Part shown: in pieces, positions 6,913 to 14,739 of the stretch
Layout: each line of letters begins with the position of its first letter
Position numbering within the stretch: the first letter of the stretch is position 1
Origin: Candidatus Aphodomonas merdavium
Lineage (GTDB): Bacteria; Bacillota; Clostridia; Christensenellales; Aristaeellaceae
Length of the DNA: 15,795 nucleotides
Direction: 5' to 3'
Assembly: GCA_018715585.1 (NCBI GenBank)
Contig: DVLH01000165.1
Coordinates: 1 to 15,795 of the forward strand
Made by a program: the position numbers and the translations under genes
The notes under the pieces: model-generated
Databases searched by the model: none
The model's input: the letters and a program-made list of their open reading frames with translations, nothing else
What the model was told of the DNA's origin: nothing

Positions 6913-8409
6913 TCAAAGGCGGTATCTGGGGTCAACCGGATTGCCCTGTTCGTTGTGCCGCTCCGGCGCGCAGGGAAGCCTGTCGCGCCAAAGATTCTCT
7001 TTGCGCGCAATCATTTCCTGCACGCGGGCGATATAATGGCCGACATCGCCCACGTTCGGCGCACGCTCGATGCGCGTCTGCTCGGGAATGATCCGCTTTG
7101 AAATCGCACCGGCGCCAAGCGCCAAAATATGCACCGTCTCTTCCATGATGTCGATGTTATAAATGCTCTCCTTGCCGGGCAGCGCATATGCCACGTTTTC
7201 CAGGTTCCCCGCAACGTTTTTTTGGCGGTAAAGGTAATACGGCCGCATGCCCATCTGCGCGGCGCGGTGCGCGGCGCGCTCCACCTGCGCCTCGGCGACC
7301 TCCGGCGGCGCGGGGTGGAACCCAAACTCGTTCATGACGGAACCATGCTTGCGCGCGAGCGTATGCACGGTCAGGCTGTCCGGCGAAAGCGCGCCGACAC
7401 GCCCGAGCGTGGCGTCGAAGTCCTCCAGCGTCTCGCCGGGCAGCGCGGCGATTAAGTCCATATTGATGTTGTCAAACCCCATCCGCCGCGCCAGCAGGAA
7501 CGCCCGCTCGGCGTCCTCAGCCGTATGCGCGCGGCCGATCAGGCGCAGCGTTTGGTCGTTCATCGTCTGCGGGTTGACGCTGATGCGCGTCACGCCGCTT
7601 TCGCCGATGGCGGCAAGCTTTTGCTCGTCGATGGTGTCGGGCCGCCCCGCCTCCACCGTCCATTCCCGCGCGCCGCCAAAGAGCGACCGCATGCGTTCGA
7701 GCAGCTTGGAAAGCTGCTGCGCCGTCAGCGCCGTAGGCGTGCCGCCCCCCACGTAGAGCGCCCGGGGCGCAAGGCCAAGCCGCCCAAGCAGCTCCGCGCC
7801 CGCTTCCATCTCCACAAAAAGGGCGTCCAGGTACGGCGGCACCAGCTTTCCCTTGCCGAGAGGTTCGGCAAAAAAAGAGCAATAGCTGCAGCGCGTGACG
7901 CAAAAAGGGATACCCACATAGACATCCACCGCGTCGCGCGGCGGATGGATGTAGGGCTTCTGCGTATCGCACGTCTGGCGCAGCAAATGCGCGCGGTCCT
8001 GTCGCAGGTCAAAAAGGCGAAGCAGCGCTTCCTCCGCCTCCTGCGGCGAGTCGCCCTTGCGCAGGCGCTCGTAAAAGAGCGTGGTCGGCCGGATGCCCGT
8101 CAGGCTGCCCCAGGGCGGCTGCTTGCCCGTAACCCGGCGCAAGAGCCAATACGCCCCCTGCTTGACGCTGCGGCGCCTGCGGCGCTTGACTTCCCAGCCG
8201 TCGCCGGAAAGCGGCGCCGTCCATTGCAGCCGTTCCCCTTGCAGGTCGTACTGTTCCTGCACCCATCCGGGCGTCTCGCTGCGCTCATGGCGCAAGAAGG
8301 CATCCTCCCGCGGCGCCGCTACAATTTGTGCCCCGGGATAAAACACGCGCAGCACCTCGGACAAATCTTCAAAGCACTCCTGCGCGTTGGTATAGAGCGA
8401 AATATTCAT
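6913..8409 (-). CDS. hemZ: Radical SAM coproporphyrinogen III dehydrogenase-like protein HemZ
   Basis: 498 residues, close to Bacillus HemZ. An N-terminal domain (about 1-160) precedes the radical SAM core, with the iron-sulfur motif CVTRCSYC (Cys170, Cys174, Cys177), the SAM-binding GGGTPT (221-226) and a DLIAALPGET segment (318-327). The known family role is oxygen-independent oxidative decarboxylation of coproporphyrinogen III in haem synthesis. The residue two after Cys177 is Phe, so the fourth Cys of E. coli HemN is absent, as in HemZ/HemW-type proteins. No other haem gene is in the window, so the in vivo reaction is uncertain. It starts 9 bases after the hydrolase gene with only a short AAGG site. 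rel-dtd-hydrolase-hemZ is a familiar Clostridial order, where hisS and aspS often come next; here a cyclophilin gene does. Confidence 0.9.
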   Translation of the reverse strand: MNISLYTNAQECFEDLSEVLRVFYPGAQIVAAPREDAFLRHERSETPGWVQEQYDLQGERLQWTAPLSGDGWEVKRRRRRSVKQGAYWLLRRVTGKQPPWGSLTGIRPTTLFYERLRKGDSPQEAEEALLRLFDLRQDRAHLLRQTCDTQKPYIHPPRDAVDVYVGIPFCVTRCSYCSFFAEPLGKGKLVPPYLDALFVEMEAGAELLGRLGLAPRALYVGGGTPTALTAQQLSKLLERMRSLFGGAREWTVEAGRPDTIDEQKLAAIGESGVTRISVNPQTMNDQTLRLIGRAHTAEDAERAFLLARRMGFDNINMDLIAALPGETLEDFDATLGRVGALSPDSLTVHTLARKHGSVMNEFGFHPAPPEVAEAQVERAAHRAAQMGMRPYYLYRQKNVAGNLENVAYALPGKESIYNIDIMEETVHILALGAGAISKRIIPEQTRIERAPNVGDVGHYIARVQEMIARKENLWRDRLPCAPERHNEQGNPVDPRYRL

Positions 8410-8418
8410 CGGGCCTTG

Positions 8419-9006
8419 TTACCTTTCCGCCCCGATTGTCGTCGGGGCCCCATGGCCAGGCTGCACGCTCACCGCCGCATCCAGCGCAAAAAGCCGCTTG
8501 AGCGAATCAAACAGCGCGCCCTCGTCGCCTCCGGGCAGATCCGTGCGGCCATAGCCGAAGCGAAACAGCGTATCGCCGGAAAAGAGGGTATCCTCCACAA
8601 GAAAACAGCAGCTCCCCTTCGTGTGGCCCGGCGTGTGCAGCACGCCAATGTCCAAGCCCGCCAGGGAAAGCCGCTGCCCGTCCTTTAGCAGCGCATCCGC
8701 CTCCCCCTGCGAATCCTTGCCGGAGAACATCGCCGCAAGGCTGTAAAGAGGGTTTGTCAGCATGGGCGCATCCCCGGCATGGATATACACGGGCGCGCCG
8801 TCCGCGCGCAGCGCCGCCACCGCGCCGATGTGGTCGTAGTGGCCGTGCGTGAGCAAAATGGCGGCAATGCTGCGGCCCGAAAGTGCCAGGCGGATGGCCG
8901 GCTCCTCCGCACCGGGGTCAATCACAACCGCATCGCTGCGCTGCGGATCAAAAAGCACGTAGCAATTGGCCTGCAACTCCCCAACGGCGATCCTTTCAAA
9001 GCGCAT
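8419..9006 (-). CDS. Metallo-beta-lactamase-fold hydrolase (glyoxalase II-like)
   Basis: 195-residue single-domain MBL-fold hydrolase. All metal ligands are present: THGHYDH (His54, His56, Asp58, His59), His128 in HTPGHTKG, Asp145 in SGDTLF and His185 in QPGHG. This pattern fits the YcbL/GloB-like group that hydrolyses thioesters such as S-lactoylglutathione, but the substrate is not shown by the sequence, and the separate C-terminal glutathione-binding domain of classical glyoxalase II is missing. It is cytoplasmic, with no signal. A strong GGGAGGGG site precedes the ATG. It lies 25 bases after dtd and 9 bases before hemZ, a position conserved in many Clostridia. Confidence 0.9.
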   Translation of the reverse strand: MRFERIAVGELQANCYVLFDPQRSDAVVIDPGAEEPAIRLALSGRSIAAILLTHGHYDHIGAVAALRADGAPVYIHAGDAPMLTNPLYSLAAMFSGKDSQGEADALLKDGQRLSLAGLDIGVLHTPGHTKGSCCFLVEDTLFSGDTLFRFGYGRTDLPGGDEGALFDSLKRLFALDAAVSVQPGHGAPTTIGAER

Positions 9007-9031
9007 GGCTTTCCCCCCTCCCGCCGCGGCG

Positions 9032-9481
9032 TCAAAACGCCTTGCGGCTGTCGAGCAAAATGGTCACCGGGCCATCGTTGACGAGGGACACCTCCATATG
9101 CGTCTGGAACACGCCCGTTTCCACGCGCAGCCCGGTTTTCCACAGCGTGTCAACGAACACTTCGCACAGCATCTCCGCGCGCCTTGGGCTTTCGGCCGCC
9201 GAAAAGCTCGGCCTGCGCCCGTGGCGCGCGTCGCCGCAAAGGGTAAACTGGCTCACGGCGAGCACGCTGCCGCCCACGTCCTGTACGGAGAGGTTCATTT
9301 TGTCGTTCTCGTCCTCAAACACGCGCAGGCCAGCCACCTTTTCCGCGCAGTAGCGCGCATCCTCCAGCTCGTCGCCCTGCTGCACACCGACGAGCACCAA
9401 AAGGCCTTTGCCGATGCTGCCAACCGTCTTATCTGCCACCGTCACCGCCGCGCGGGAGACCCGTTGCACAACGCACCGCAT
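9032..9481 (-). CDS. dtd: D-aminoacyl-tRNA deacylase
   Basis: 149 residues, full length for DTD. It removes D-amino acids (and glycine from tRNA-Ala) wrongly attached to tRNA, acting as a homodimer in the cytoplasm. Both active-site signatures are present: SQFTLCGD (77-84) and the Gly-cisPro motif NDGPVT (135-140). The N-terminus MRCVVQRV is typical. The ATG is preceded by GGAGGGG at 6 nt, confirming the start. It follows rel by 23 bases, an arrangement widely conserved in Firmicutes that fits a shared theme of translation quality and amino-acid supply. Confidence 0.96.
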   Translation of the reverse strand: MRCVVQRVSRAAVTVADKTVGSIGKGLLVLVGVQQGDELEDARYCAEKVAGLRVFEDENDKMNLSVQDVGGSVLAVSQFTLCGDARHGRRPSFSAAESPRRAEMLCEVFVDTLWKTGLRVETGVFQTHMEVSLVNDGPVTILLDSRKAF

Positions 9482-9504
9482 GGCATTCCCCTCCGTTTCG
9501 TTTT

Positions 9505-11691
9505 TTATTGCTGCACGCGGAACGCTTCGATGATGTCCGTGCGCTTTTTCATCTGGCGGATCATCCTATCGAGCTGTTCGCGGCTTTTCGTCTTGAGTTG
9601 CAGATGGATCGTCGCCGTACCGTTGGCATGCGCCTTGGCCGTGATCGACTCAATCGGCACGTTCATGCTGCCCACCAGCACGGCCAAATCCGCCAGCAGC
9701 CCGTCATGGTCATAGGCGACGAGCTGCACGCCCGCGCGGAAGCTTGACTCGGTGTTGGCCCAGCTGACCTGCACGATGCGCTCGGGCTCGAAGCTCAGCG
9801 CGTTGATGCAGTCCGCCTTATGCACGGTAACGCCGCGCCCGCGCGTAATATAGCCCACAATCTCATCGCCCGGGACGGGGTTGCAGCAATGGGCAAAACG
9901 CACGAGCATGCCCGGCTCTCCTGCCAGGTATACGCCGGCGCTCTCGGCCAAATGCTGCCGTTTTTCGTTCTCCTCCTCGGTACGGGGCGGCGGCGGTGGC
10001 GGCGCGGCGGCGCGCTCGGCACGGCGGTGTTCCTCCGTCAGGCGGCCGATTACGCCCGTTGCGCTCATCGCGCCAACGCCGACGGACGCACAGATATCGT
10101 CCCAATCCAGCAGGCTCAGCCGCTGCAAAAGCGGCTCGACATATTCGTGGCGCGTCAGCGTCGCATAGGGAACCGTGCCGCGGGCTGCCTCCCGCTCGAG
10201 CATCGAACGGCCAAGCTCCACGTTTTCCGCTTTGAGCTCGCGCTTGAACCACTGGCGGATCTTCGTCTTGGCCTGCGATGTTTTGACGATGTTCATCCAG
10301 TCGCGGCTAGGGCCCTTGGACGACGCGCTCGTAAGGATTTCGACAAACTCGCCCGTCTCCAGCGCCTTATCCAGCGGCACGATGCGGCCGTTTACCTTTG
10401 CGCCGACGCAGCGGTTGCCGATGGCGCTGTGGATGCGGTAGGCAAAGTCCAGCGGCGTCGCCCCGCGCGGCAGGCTGATGATGTCGCCCTTAGGGGTAAA
10501 CACGAACACTTCGTCCGCAAACAAGTCCACTTTGAGCAGGTCGATAAACTCACGCGCGTCCTTCGTATCCGACTGCCAGTCCAGGATCTGCCGCAGCCAG
10601 TAGAGCTTTTCGTCCAGCCCGTCCCCCACGGCGCGCCCCTCTTTGTAGCGCCAATGCGCCGCAATGCCAAACTCCGCCAAGCGGTGCATTTCCTTCGTGC
10701 GGATCTGCACCTCAAAGGGCTGGCCGCTTTGGCCCACGACAGTGGTATGCAGCGATTGGTACATGTTTGCTTTGGGCGTGGAGATATAATCCTTGAACCG
10801 GTTGGGCACCTGGCGCCAGAGCGTGTGCACAAGCCCGAGCACGGCGTAGCAGTCCGGCACGGTATCGACGATCACGCGCATGGCGATCAGGTCATAAATC
10901 TGCTCAAAGGGCAAATGCTGCAGCATCATCTTGCGCCAGATGCTGTAAAGGTGCTTGGGGCGGCCGGAGATTTCAAAGGAGAGATGGAGCTGCTCGGTGA
11001 TGTTTGTCTTGAGCTCCTCCATCATGCTCTCGATCACTTTTTCGCGCTCTGCGCGGCGCATGCCCACCTTTTGCGCCGTCTCGCGGTACTCTTCGGGATA
11101 GAGGTATTGAAAGCTTAAATCTTCGAGCTTTGTCTTGATGGAATAGACGCCCAGGCGGTGCGCCAGCGGAGCGTAAATATCCAGCGTTTCGCGGGCAATG
11201 GCGATTTGCCTGTCCCGCGGCTGAAAATGGAGCGTGCGCATGTTGTGCAGCCGGTCCGCCAGCTTGATGAGCACCACGCGGATATCCTTGGACATCGCCA
11301 GGATCATCTTGCGCAGGCTTTCCGCCTGCTGTTCCTCGCGCGTTGTAAAATCTAGCCGCGACAGCTTTGTCACACCGTCCACCAGCTGCGCCACTTCCGG
11401 CCCGAATTGTTCCTGCACCGTCTCCAGCGTGATGCCCTCGCAATCCTCCACGCAATCGTGCATCAGCCCCGCCGCAATCGTCGTACCGTCCATCATCAGA
11501 TCGGCAAGTGTCGTGGCTACCTGCACGGGATGAATAAAGTACGGCTCGCCGGACTTGCGCAGCTGGCCCTCATGCGCCTTTTCGGCAAAGTGCCATGCCT
11601 TCTCCACCAAGGCGGCGTTTTCCGGCGTATGGTATTTTTCGACGCAGGCTTTGAGCTCTTCCAGCGTCATCGTCCGTTTATCTTCCGTCAT
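9505..11691 (-). CDS. rel: Bifunctional (p)ppGpp synthetase/hydrolase Rel
   Basis: 728-residue long RSH enzyme controlling the stringent response on the ribosome. Order: HD hydrolase (about 30-180) with His54, His78-Asp79 and Asp146 in KLADRLHN; synthetase (about 240-350) with RPKHLYSIWRKM and NMYQSLHTTV; TGS (about 392-455); helical linker; zinc-finger-type segment with Cys602, Cys603, His624 and Cys628; C-terminal ACT domain (about 652-726). Synthetase motif RFKD (298-301) is the RxKD form of bifunctional Rel rather than ExDD of E. coli RelA, and the HD residues are intact, so both activities are expected. A run of six prolines (564-569) lies in the linker before the zinc segment. The ATG overlaps the recJ stop (ATGA), with GGGAGGA about 6 nt upstream. 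The apt gene that sits between recJ and relA in Bacillus is absent. Confidence 0.97.
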   Translation of the reverse strand: MTEDKRTMTLEELKACVEKYHTPENAALVEKAWHFAEKAHEGQLRKSGEPYFIHPVQVATTLADLMMDGTTIAAGLMHDCVEDCEGITLETVQEQFGPEVAQLVDGVTKLSRLDFTTREEQQAESLRKMILAMSKDIRVVLIKLADRLHNMRTLHFQPRDRQIAIARETLDIYAPLAHRLGVYSIKTKLEDLSFQYLYPEEYRETAQKVGMRRAEREKVIESMMEELKTNITEQLHLSFEISGRPKHLYSIWRKMMLQHLPFEQIYDLIAMRVIVDTVPDCYAVLGLVHTLWRQVPNRFKDYISTPKANMYQSLHTTVVGQSGQPFEVQIRTKEMHRLAEFGIAAHWRYKEGRAVGDGLDEKLYWLRQILDWQSDTKDAREFIDLLKVDLFADEVFVFTPKGDIISLPRGATPLDFAYRIHSAIGNRCVGAKVNGRIVPLDKALETGEFVEILTSASSKGPSRDWMNIVKTSQAKTKIRQWFKRELKAENVELGRSMLEREAARGTVPYATLTRHEYVEPLLQRLSLLDWDDICASVGVGAMSATGVIGRLTEEHRRAERAAAPPPPPPRTEEENEKRQHLAESAGVYLAGEPGMLVRFAHCCNPVPGDEIVGYITRGRGVTVHKADCINALSFEPERIVQVSWANTESSFRAGVQLVAYDHDGLLADLAVLVGSMNVPIESITAKAHANGTATIHLQLKTKSREQLDRMIRQMKKRTDIIEAFRVQQ

Positions 11692-13988
11692 CTCTCTTCC
11701 TCCCAGCGGCAGATGCGGCGCAGCCTTGTAAGCGTGGGGCTATCCGAAAGCGAACATTTTTTTGCCGGCAACAGCACAACTTCAAACGGTTCCGGACGAA
11801 ACAGCGCAAGCTTCAGCTCGGCAAACGCGCACAACCCTACGCGCACGGCCATTGGCGGCATTCGCACCGCCTCGCAAAGCGCCCGCTCGGACGGGACAGC
11901 GCCCGGCCAAGCGCGCAGCGTGCGATACAGCGCGCGCAGCGCGCCGTCCGACGGCATCCTCTCGCGCAGCGCGGCCGCCACGTCCGCATCGTCCAATGCG
12001 ATCCGTTGCGCATATCCCGCGCCACATTCCGGCTCCGGCATGGCGCATAGGCAATTATAGCATCGCGCATCCTTGGGACGGCCAAAGCAAAAGTCCAACC
12101 GGTCCTCCAGGCCCTCCTGTTGTAAAAAGGTTACCCAGCGAAGCGCGCCTTGAAGCGTTTTTACCGTCAAAAGCGTTCCCTGATAGCTTTTCTCAAGCGC
12201 CCAGCGCACCTGCGCGCACAGCACATCCTCCGGCGCCTGCGGTTGCGCCTGTACGCTTGTGCCGATGAGATAGAGCGAAAACGCTTCTTCGCGCTCTTTG
12301 CACGCCTGTGCAAACGCTTCCGCCCCGCCATGCGGCACAATGCGCTTGACATCGCATTCTGCGCTGCGGCGCCCCATCCATTCGTTCACGCTCGGCGAAA
12401 ATACAACGTCCACTGTCTCGGCCAGGCCGGCCTTCTCGCCGCCCAAGCCAAACGCAATGCCGCCCAGGGAAGCGCCGTCCTGCTCCAAGCGCAGCTTGAG
12501 ATGCTGGCCTTCCGCTCCAACCGCGCGCGCTTCCAGCACATGCGCGCCGCGCACGGCTAGCACGGGCGCCGGATTGCCGATGCCATTGGGCGCAAGCTTT
12601 GCCAAATCATCAGCAAGCGCCACCGTTACCTCGGCAAGCGGGATTTCAAAATCGTACTGCACGCTGGGGACGTACGCATCTTCGCGCGCCACGGCGGCCG
12701 CAGCCTCCTGCAGGCTTTCCTCAAACGCTGCAAAATTCTCGCTGCGCAGTGTCATCCCCGCCGCCATCGCATGTCCACCAAAGCGCTCAAAAAGTGAAGC
12801 GCAGCGCTCCAGCGCGTGAAAAATGTTCACGCCGGGCACCGAACGCGCAGAACCGGTCAGCATGCCATTCTCTTCGCTAAGCACAACCGACGGCCAAGCG
12901 TATTTTTCCGTCAACCGGCCGGCTGCCAGCCCAACAACGCCCTTATTCCATCCTTTTCCTACGGCGACCAGCACGCGGTCATTGAGAAAATCCGTTTTGG
13001 CAAGCACCTGCTTTTCCGCCTCACGCACGATGGCCGTCTCCATGCGCTGGCGCTCGGCGTTGAGCGCATCTAGCTCTCCGGCGATGCGCGCCGCCTCGTC
13101 CTCCCGGCGCGTCAGCAGCAGCTCCACGCAGCGCGCGCCATCGCCCAACCGGCCGCCTGCATTGAGCCGCGGGCCCAGCTGGAACCCCACATGGCCCGCC
13201 GTGATCGTCTTGCCCTCCAGGCCGCTGACGCGAATTAGCGCGCGCAGTCCAGGGCGCCGTGTCTGCTGTAGCTGTTCCAGTCCCAGCGCGGTAATGACGC
13301 GATTTTCGCCCATGAGCGGCACCAAATCCGCCACCGTCGCCAGGGCTGCCAGCTCCAAATACGGCCGGGCCGCTTCGGCCCCAAACAGCGCGCAGACTAG
13401 CTTAAACGCCACGCCCGCCCCGCAAAGCGGAGGGCCCTGTATGCTGCCAAGCAACGGATCTACGAGCGCATCCGCCTGCGGCAGGCACTTGGGCGGCTCA
13501 TGATGGTCGGTTACGACGAGCCGCAAGCCCAACTGCCTGGCCAGCTCTGCCTCGCGCACGTTGGTAATACCGCAATCGACCGTCACCACCAGCTTAACCC
13601 GCTGTGCCAACGCCTCTATGGCGCCGCAGTTAAGCCCATAGCCATCCTTATGGCGCAGCGGAATGCAAGATTCCGCCTGTGCGCCATGGCTGCGCAGCGC
13701 TTCCACCAGCAACGCCGTAGCGCAAATGCCGTCCACATCATAATCGCCGTACACGGCGATTGGCGCTTTAGCCGCCATTGCCTTACGGATCACCTGTACC
13801 GCCTGTTCCATGCCGCAAAGCGCAAGCGGATCCCCCAGATCCGAAAACGACGGAGCGAGAAAAGCAGCTGCCTCCTGCGGCGTGCGCACGCCGCGCATGC
13901 ACAGCAGACGGCACAGGTACGGCGAAAGGCCGCACCCTTCCAGTGGGTTTGCGCCCACCTCCTCCGAACGCTTTATCAATCGCAGCAT
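11688..13988 (-). CDS. recJ: Single-stranded-DNA-specific exonuclease RecJ
   Basis: 766 residues, the long Firmicutes form (Bacillus RecJ is of similar size). It is a 5'-3' single-strand DNA exonuclease of the DHH superfamily, used in RecF-type recombination and repair. Metal-binding motifs are present: VYGDYDVDG (79-87), VTVDCG with Asp138, VTDHHEPP with Asp161-His162-His163, and Asp221 in ATVADLVPL. LNAGGR (275-280) follows, then DHHA1 with GGHAMAAG (404-411), an OB-fold region (about 445-550) and a C-terminal extension to 766. The extension holds five Cys between 634 and 655, unusual enough to note. The ATG has AAGGAG about 7 nt upstream. The stop overlaps the rel start. As the first gene after a strong promoter, it appears to lead the operon. 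Confidence 0.96.
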   Translation of the reverse strand: MLRLIKRSEEVGANPLEGCGLSPYLCRLLCMRGVRTPQEAAAFLAPSFSDLGDPLALCGMEQAVQVIRKAMAAKAPIAVYGDYDVDGICATALLVEALRSHGAQAESCIPLRHKDGYGLNCGAIEALAQRVKLVVTVDCGITNVREAELARQLGLRLVVTDHHEPPKCLPQADALVDPLLGSIQGPPLCGAGVAFKLVCALFGAEAARPYLELAALATVADLVPLMGENRVITALGLEQLQQTRRPGLRALIRVSGLEGKTITAGHVGFQLGPRLNAGGRLGDGARCVELLLTRREDEAARIAGELDALNAERQRMETAIVREAEKQVLAKTDFLNDRVLVAVGKGWNKGVVGLAAGRLTEKYAWPSVVLSEENGMLTGSARSVPGVNIFHALERCASLFERFGGHAMAAGMTLRSENFAAFEESLQEAAAAVAREDAYVPSVQYDFEIPLAEVTVALADDLAKLAPNGIGNPAPVLAVRGAHVLEARAVGAEGQHLKLRLEQDGASLGGIAFGLGGEKAGLAETVDVVFSPSVNEWMGRRSAECDVKRIVPHGGAEAFAQACKEREEAFSLYLIGTSVQAQPQAPEDVLCAQVRWALEKSYQGTLLTVKTLQGALRWVTFLQQEGLEDRLDFCFGRPKDARCYNCLCAMPEPECGAGYAQRIALDDADVAAALRERMPSDGALRALYRTLRAWPGAVPSERALCEAVRMPPMAVRVGLCAFAELKLALFRPEPFEVVLLPAKKCSLSDSPTLTRLRRICRWEEER

Positions 13989-14002
13989 GGCAAATCTCCT
14001 TG

Positions 14003-14015
14003 CGGCACGGTGCCG
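14003..14015 (-). promoter_or_regulatory. Hairpin beside the recJ ribosome binding site
   Basis: In the minus-strand RNA a 5-bp stem (CGGCA/TGCCG) with a 3-base loop ends about two bases before the recJ AAGGAG site. Its position could modulate access to the site. It is short and could be incidental. Confidence 0.25.
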
Positions 14016-14024
14016 TCAGATAAT

Positions 14025-14060
14025 ATAGAAGAGAAAGCCCTTCCATAAAACAGGAAAGGC
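14025..14060 (-). terminator. Terminator-like hairpin in the recJ leader (possible attenuator)
   Basis: Read leftwards, GCCTTTCC and GGAAGGGC form an 8-bp stem (one G-U pair) with an 8-base AT-rich loop. A U-rich tail, TTTCTCTTCT, follows immediately. A-U and G-U pairs can extend the stem outward by about five more positions. It lies within the predicted recJ 5' leader, between the promoter and the gene, which is where a transcription attenuator would sit. No known riboswitch or T-box consensus was recognised around it. Confidence 0.4.
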
Positions 14061-14199
14061 TCCCCACGGTTTTTGTATTACAGAAGGCACGCGCGCTGCC
14101 AACGCATGCGGCGCACCGCACACGGCGAAAGCTTTTCCGTTTTGCTTTGAGCGTTCATCGCTTTTCGGCGCCGCGCCATCCTTTCCGAGAATCAGTAGA

Positions 14200-14254
14200 A
14201 TTATACGCGCTTTGCCGGAAAACGTCAAGAAAACGCGAAAAAACCTCTTTTTTT
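14200..14254 (-). promoter_or_regulatory. Sigma-A promoter of the recJ-rel operon with an AT-rich upstream element
   Basis: On the minus strand TTGACG (14228-14223) is followed after exactly 17 bp by a perfect TATAAT (14205-14200). Upstream of the -35 lie a six-T run and a seven-A run (about 14238-14254), resembling an UP element. Transcription would start near 14193 and give a leader of about 205 nt before the recJ ATG. This is the best promoter in the window and is correctly placed to drive the eleven-gene leftward block. Confidence 0.75.
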
Positions 14255-14709
14255 CATTCTGTATACCGGCCCGGACAAAGGACAGCGCAAAAAAACGGCG
14301 AAATGAACAATAGCGCCACCAGCAATGCCGCGCATAATAAAATTGATTGCGCCCGCCGTCAACGCCATGCCCTGTTTGTCCTCTTCCCGCGTAGAAACGC
14401 GCAAGGCGGTTCCCTGCGCGCCGCAGCAAAGGCAGGGATTATCCAAAACATCCGTTTGGAAAAGGCTTGCAGGGCCGCAGTGCTCCAAGGGGAACCAAAA
14501 TTCGGCGGCATGGGCGGTGAATTCGGAGGCCTTGCGCCGCAAAGTTACCTTGCGCGCTTCCCCGGCAGCACCACAAAGCCCAGAAAAGCCGGTATTGCCG
14601 CGAAAGGTCTGCCACAGGCGTGCTTTTGCAGCACGCTGAAGGAAGCGCCGTTTTTACCGTAAAAACAAAACCGCAAAGCCACAACCATGCGGCGTAATAC
14701 ACCGCATCC
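14255..14709. other. Spacer without a supported gene, hairpin-rich
   Basis: This stretch lies between the recJ promoter and the divergent hydrolase gene. Open frames here lack family motifs, good ribosome binding sites or natural-looking composition. It contains several perfect short inverted repeats: TCCCTGC/GCAGGGA (14411-14438), TCCAAA/TTTGGA (14442-14460), GCGTGC/GCACGC (14618-14636) and GTTTTTA/TAAAAAC (14650-14666). No sigma-A promoter of good quality was found for the plus-strand gene. It could be a decayed gene, an intergenic repeat or a structured RNA; the sequence alone does not decide. Confidence 0.4.
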
Positions 14710-14739
14710 TTGGGGACAAGAAAGAAAAGAGGGAACCCC

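Noticed and set aside
6867..7010. 48-codon N-terminal extension of the cyclophilin overlapping hemZ
   Set aside because: The ATG at 6866 has a strong GGAGGA site and begins the conserved domain; the extension overlaps the hemZ end.
7525..8688. 387-codon plus-strand frame across hemZ and the hydrolase gene
   Set aside because: It crosses two well-supported genes on the other strand and has shadow-like composition.
9820..11118. 432-codon plus-strand frame antisense to rel
   Set aside because: Rel shows every expected domain on the other strand; this frame is His/Arg-rich with no motif.
14147..14662. 171-codon plus-strand frame in the spacer
   Set aside because: There is no ribosome binding site or recognisable domain, it runs antisense through the recJ promoter, and its basic low-complexity composition is like other shadow frames.
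14710..14739. TTG start at 14710 for the iminopeptidase
   Set aside because: No purine-rich site lies before it, while GTG 14740 has GAGGG at 6 nt, and the added residues are outside the family domain.
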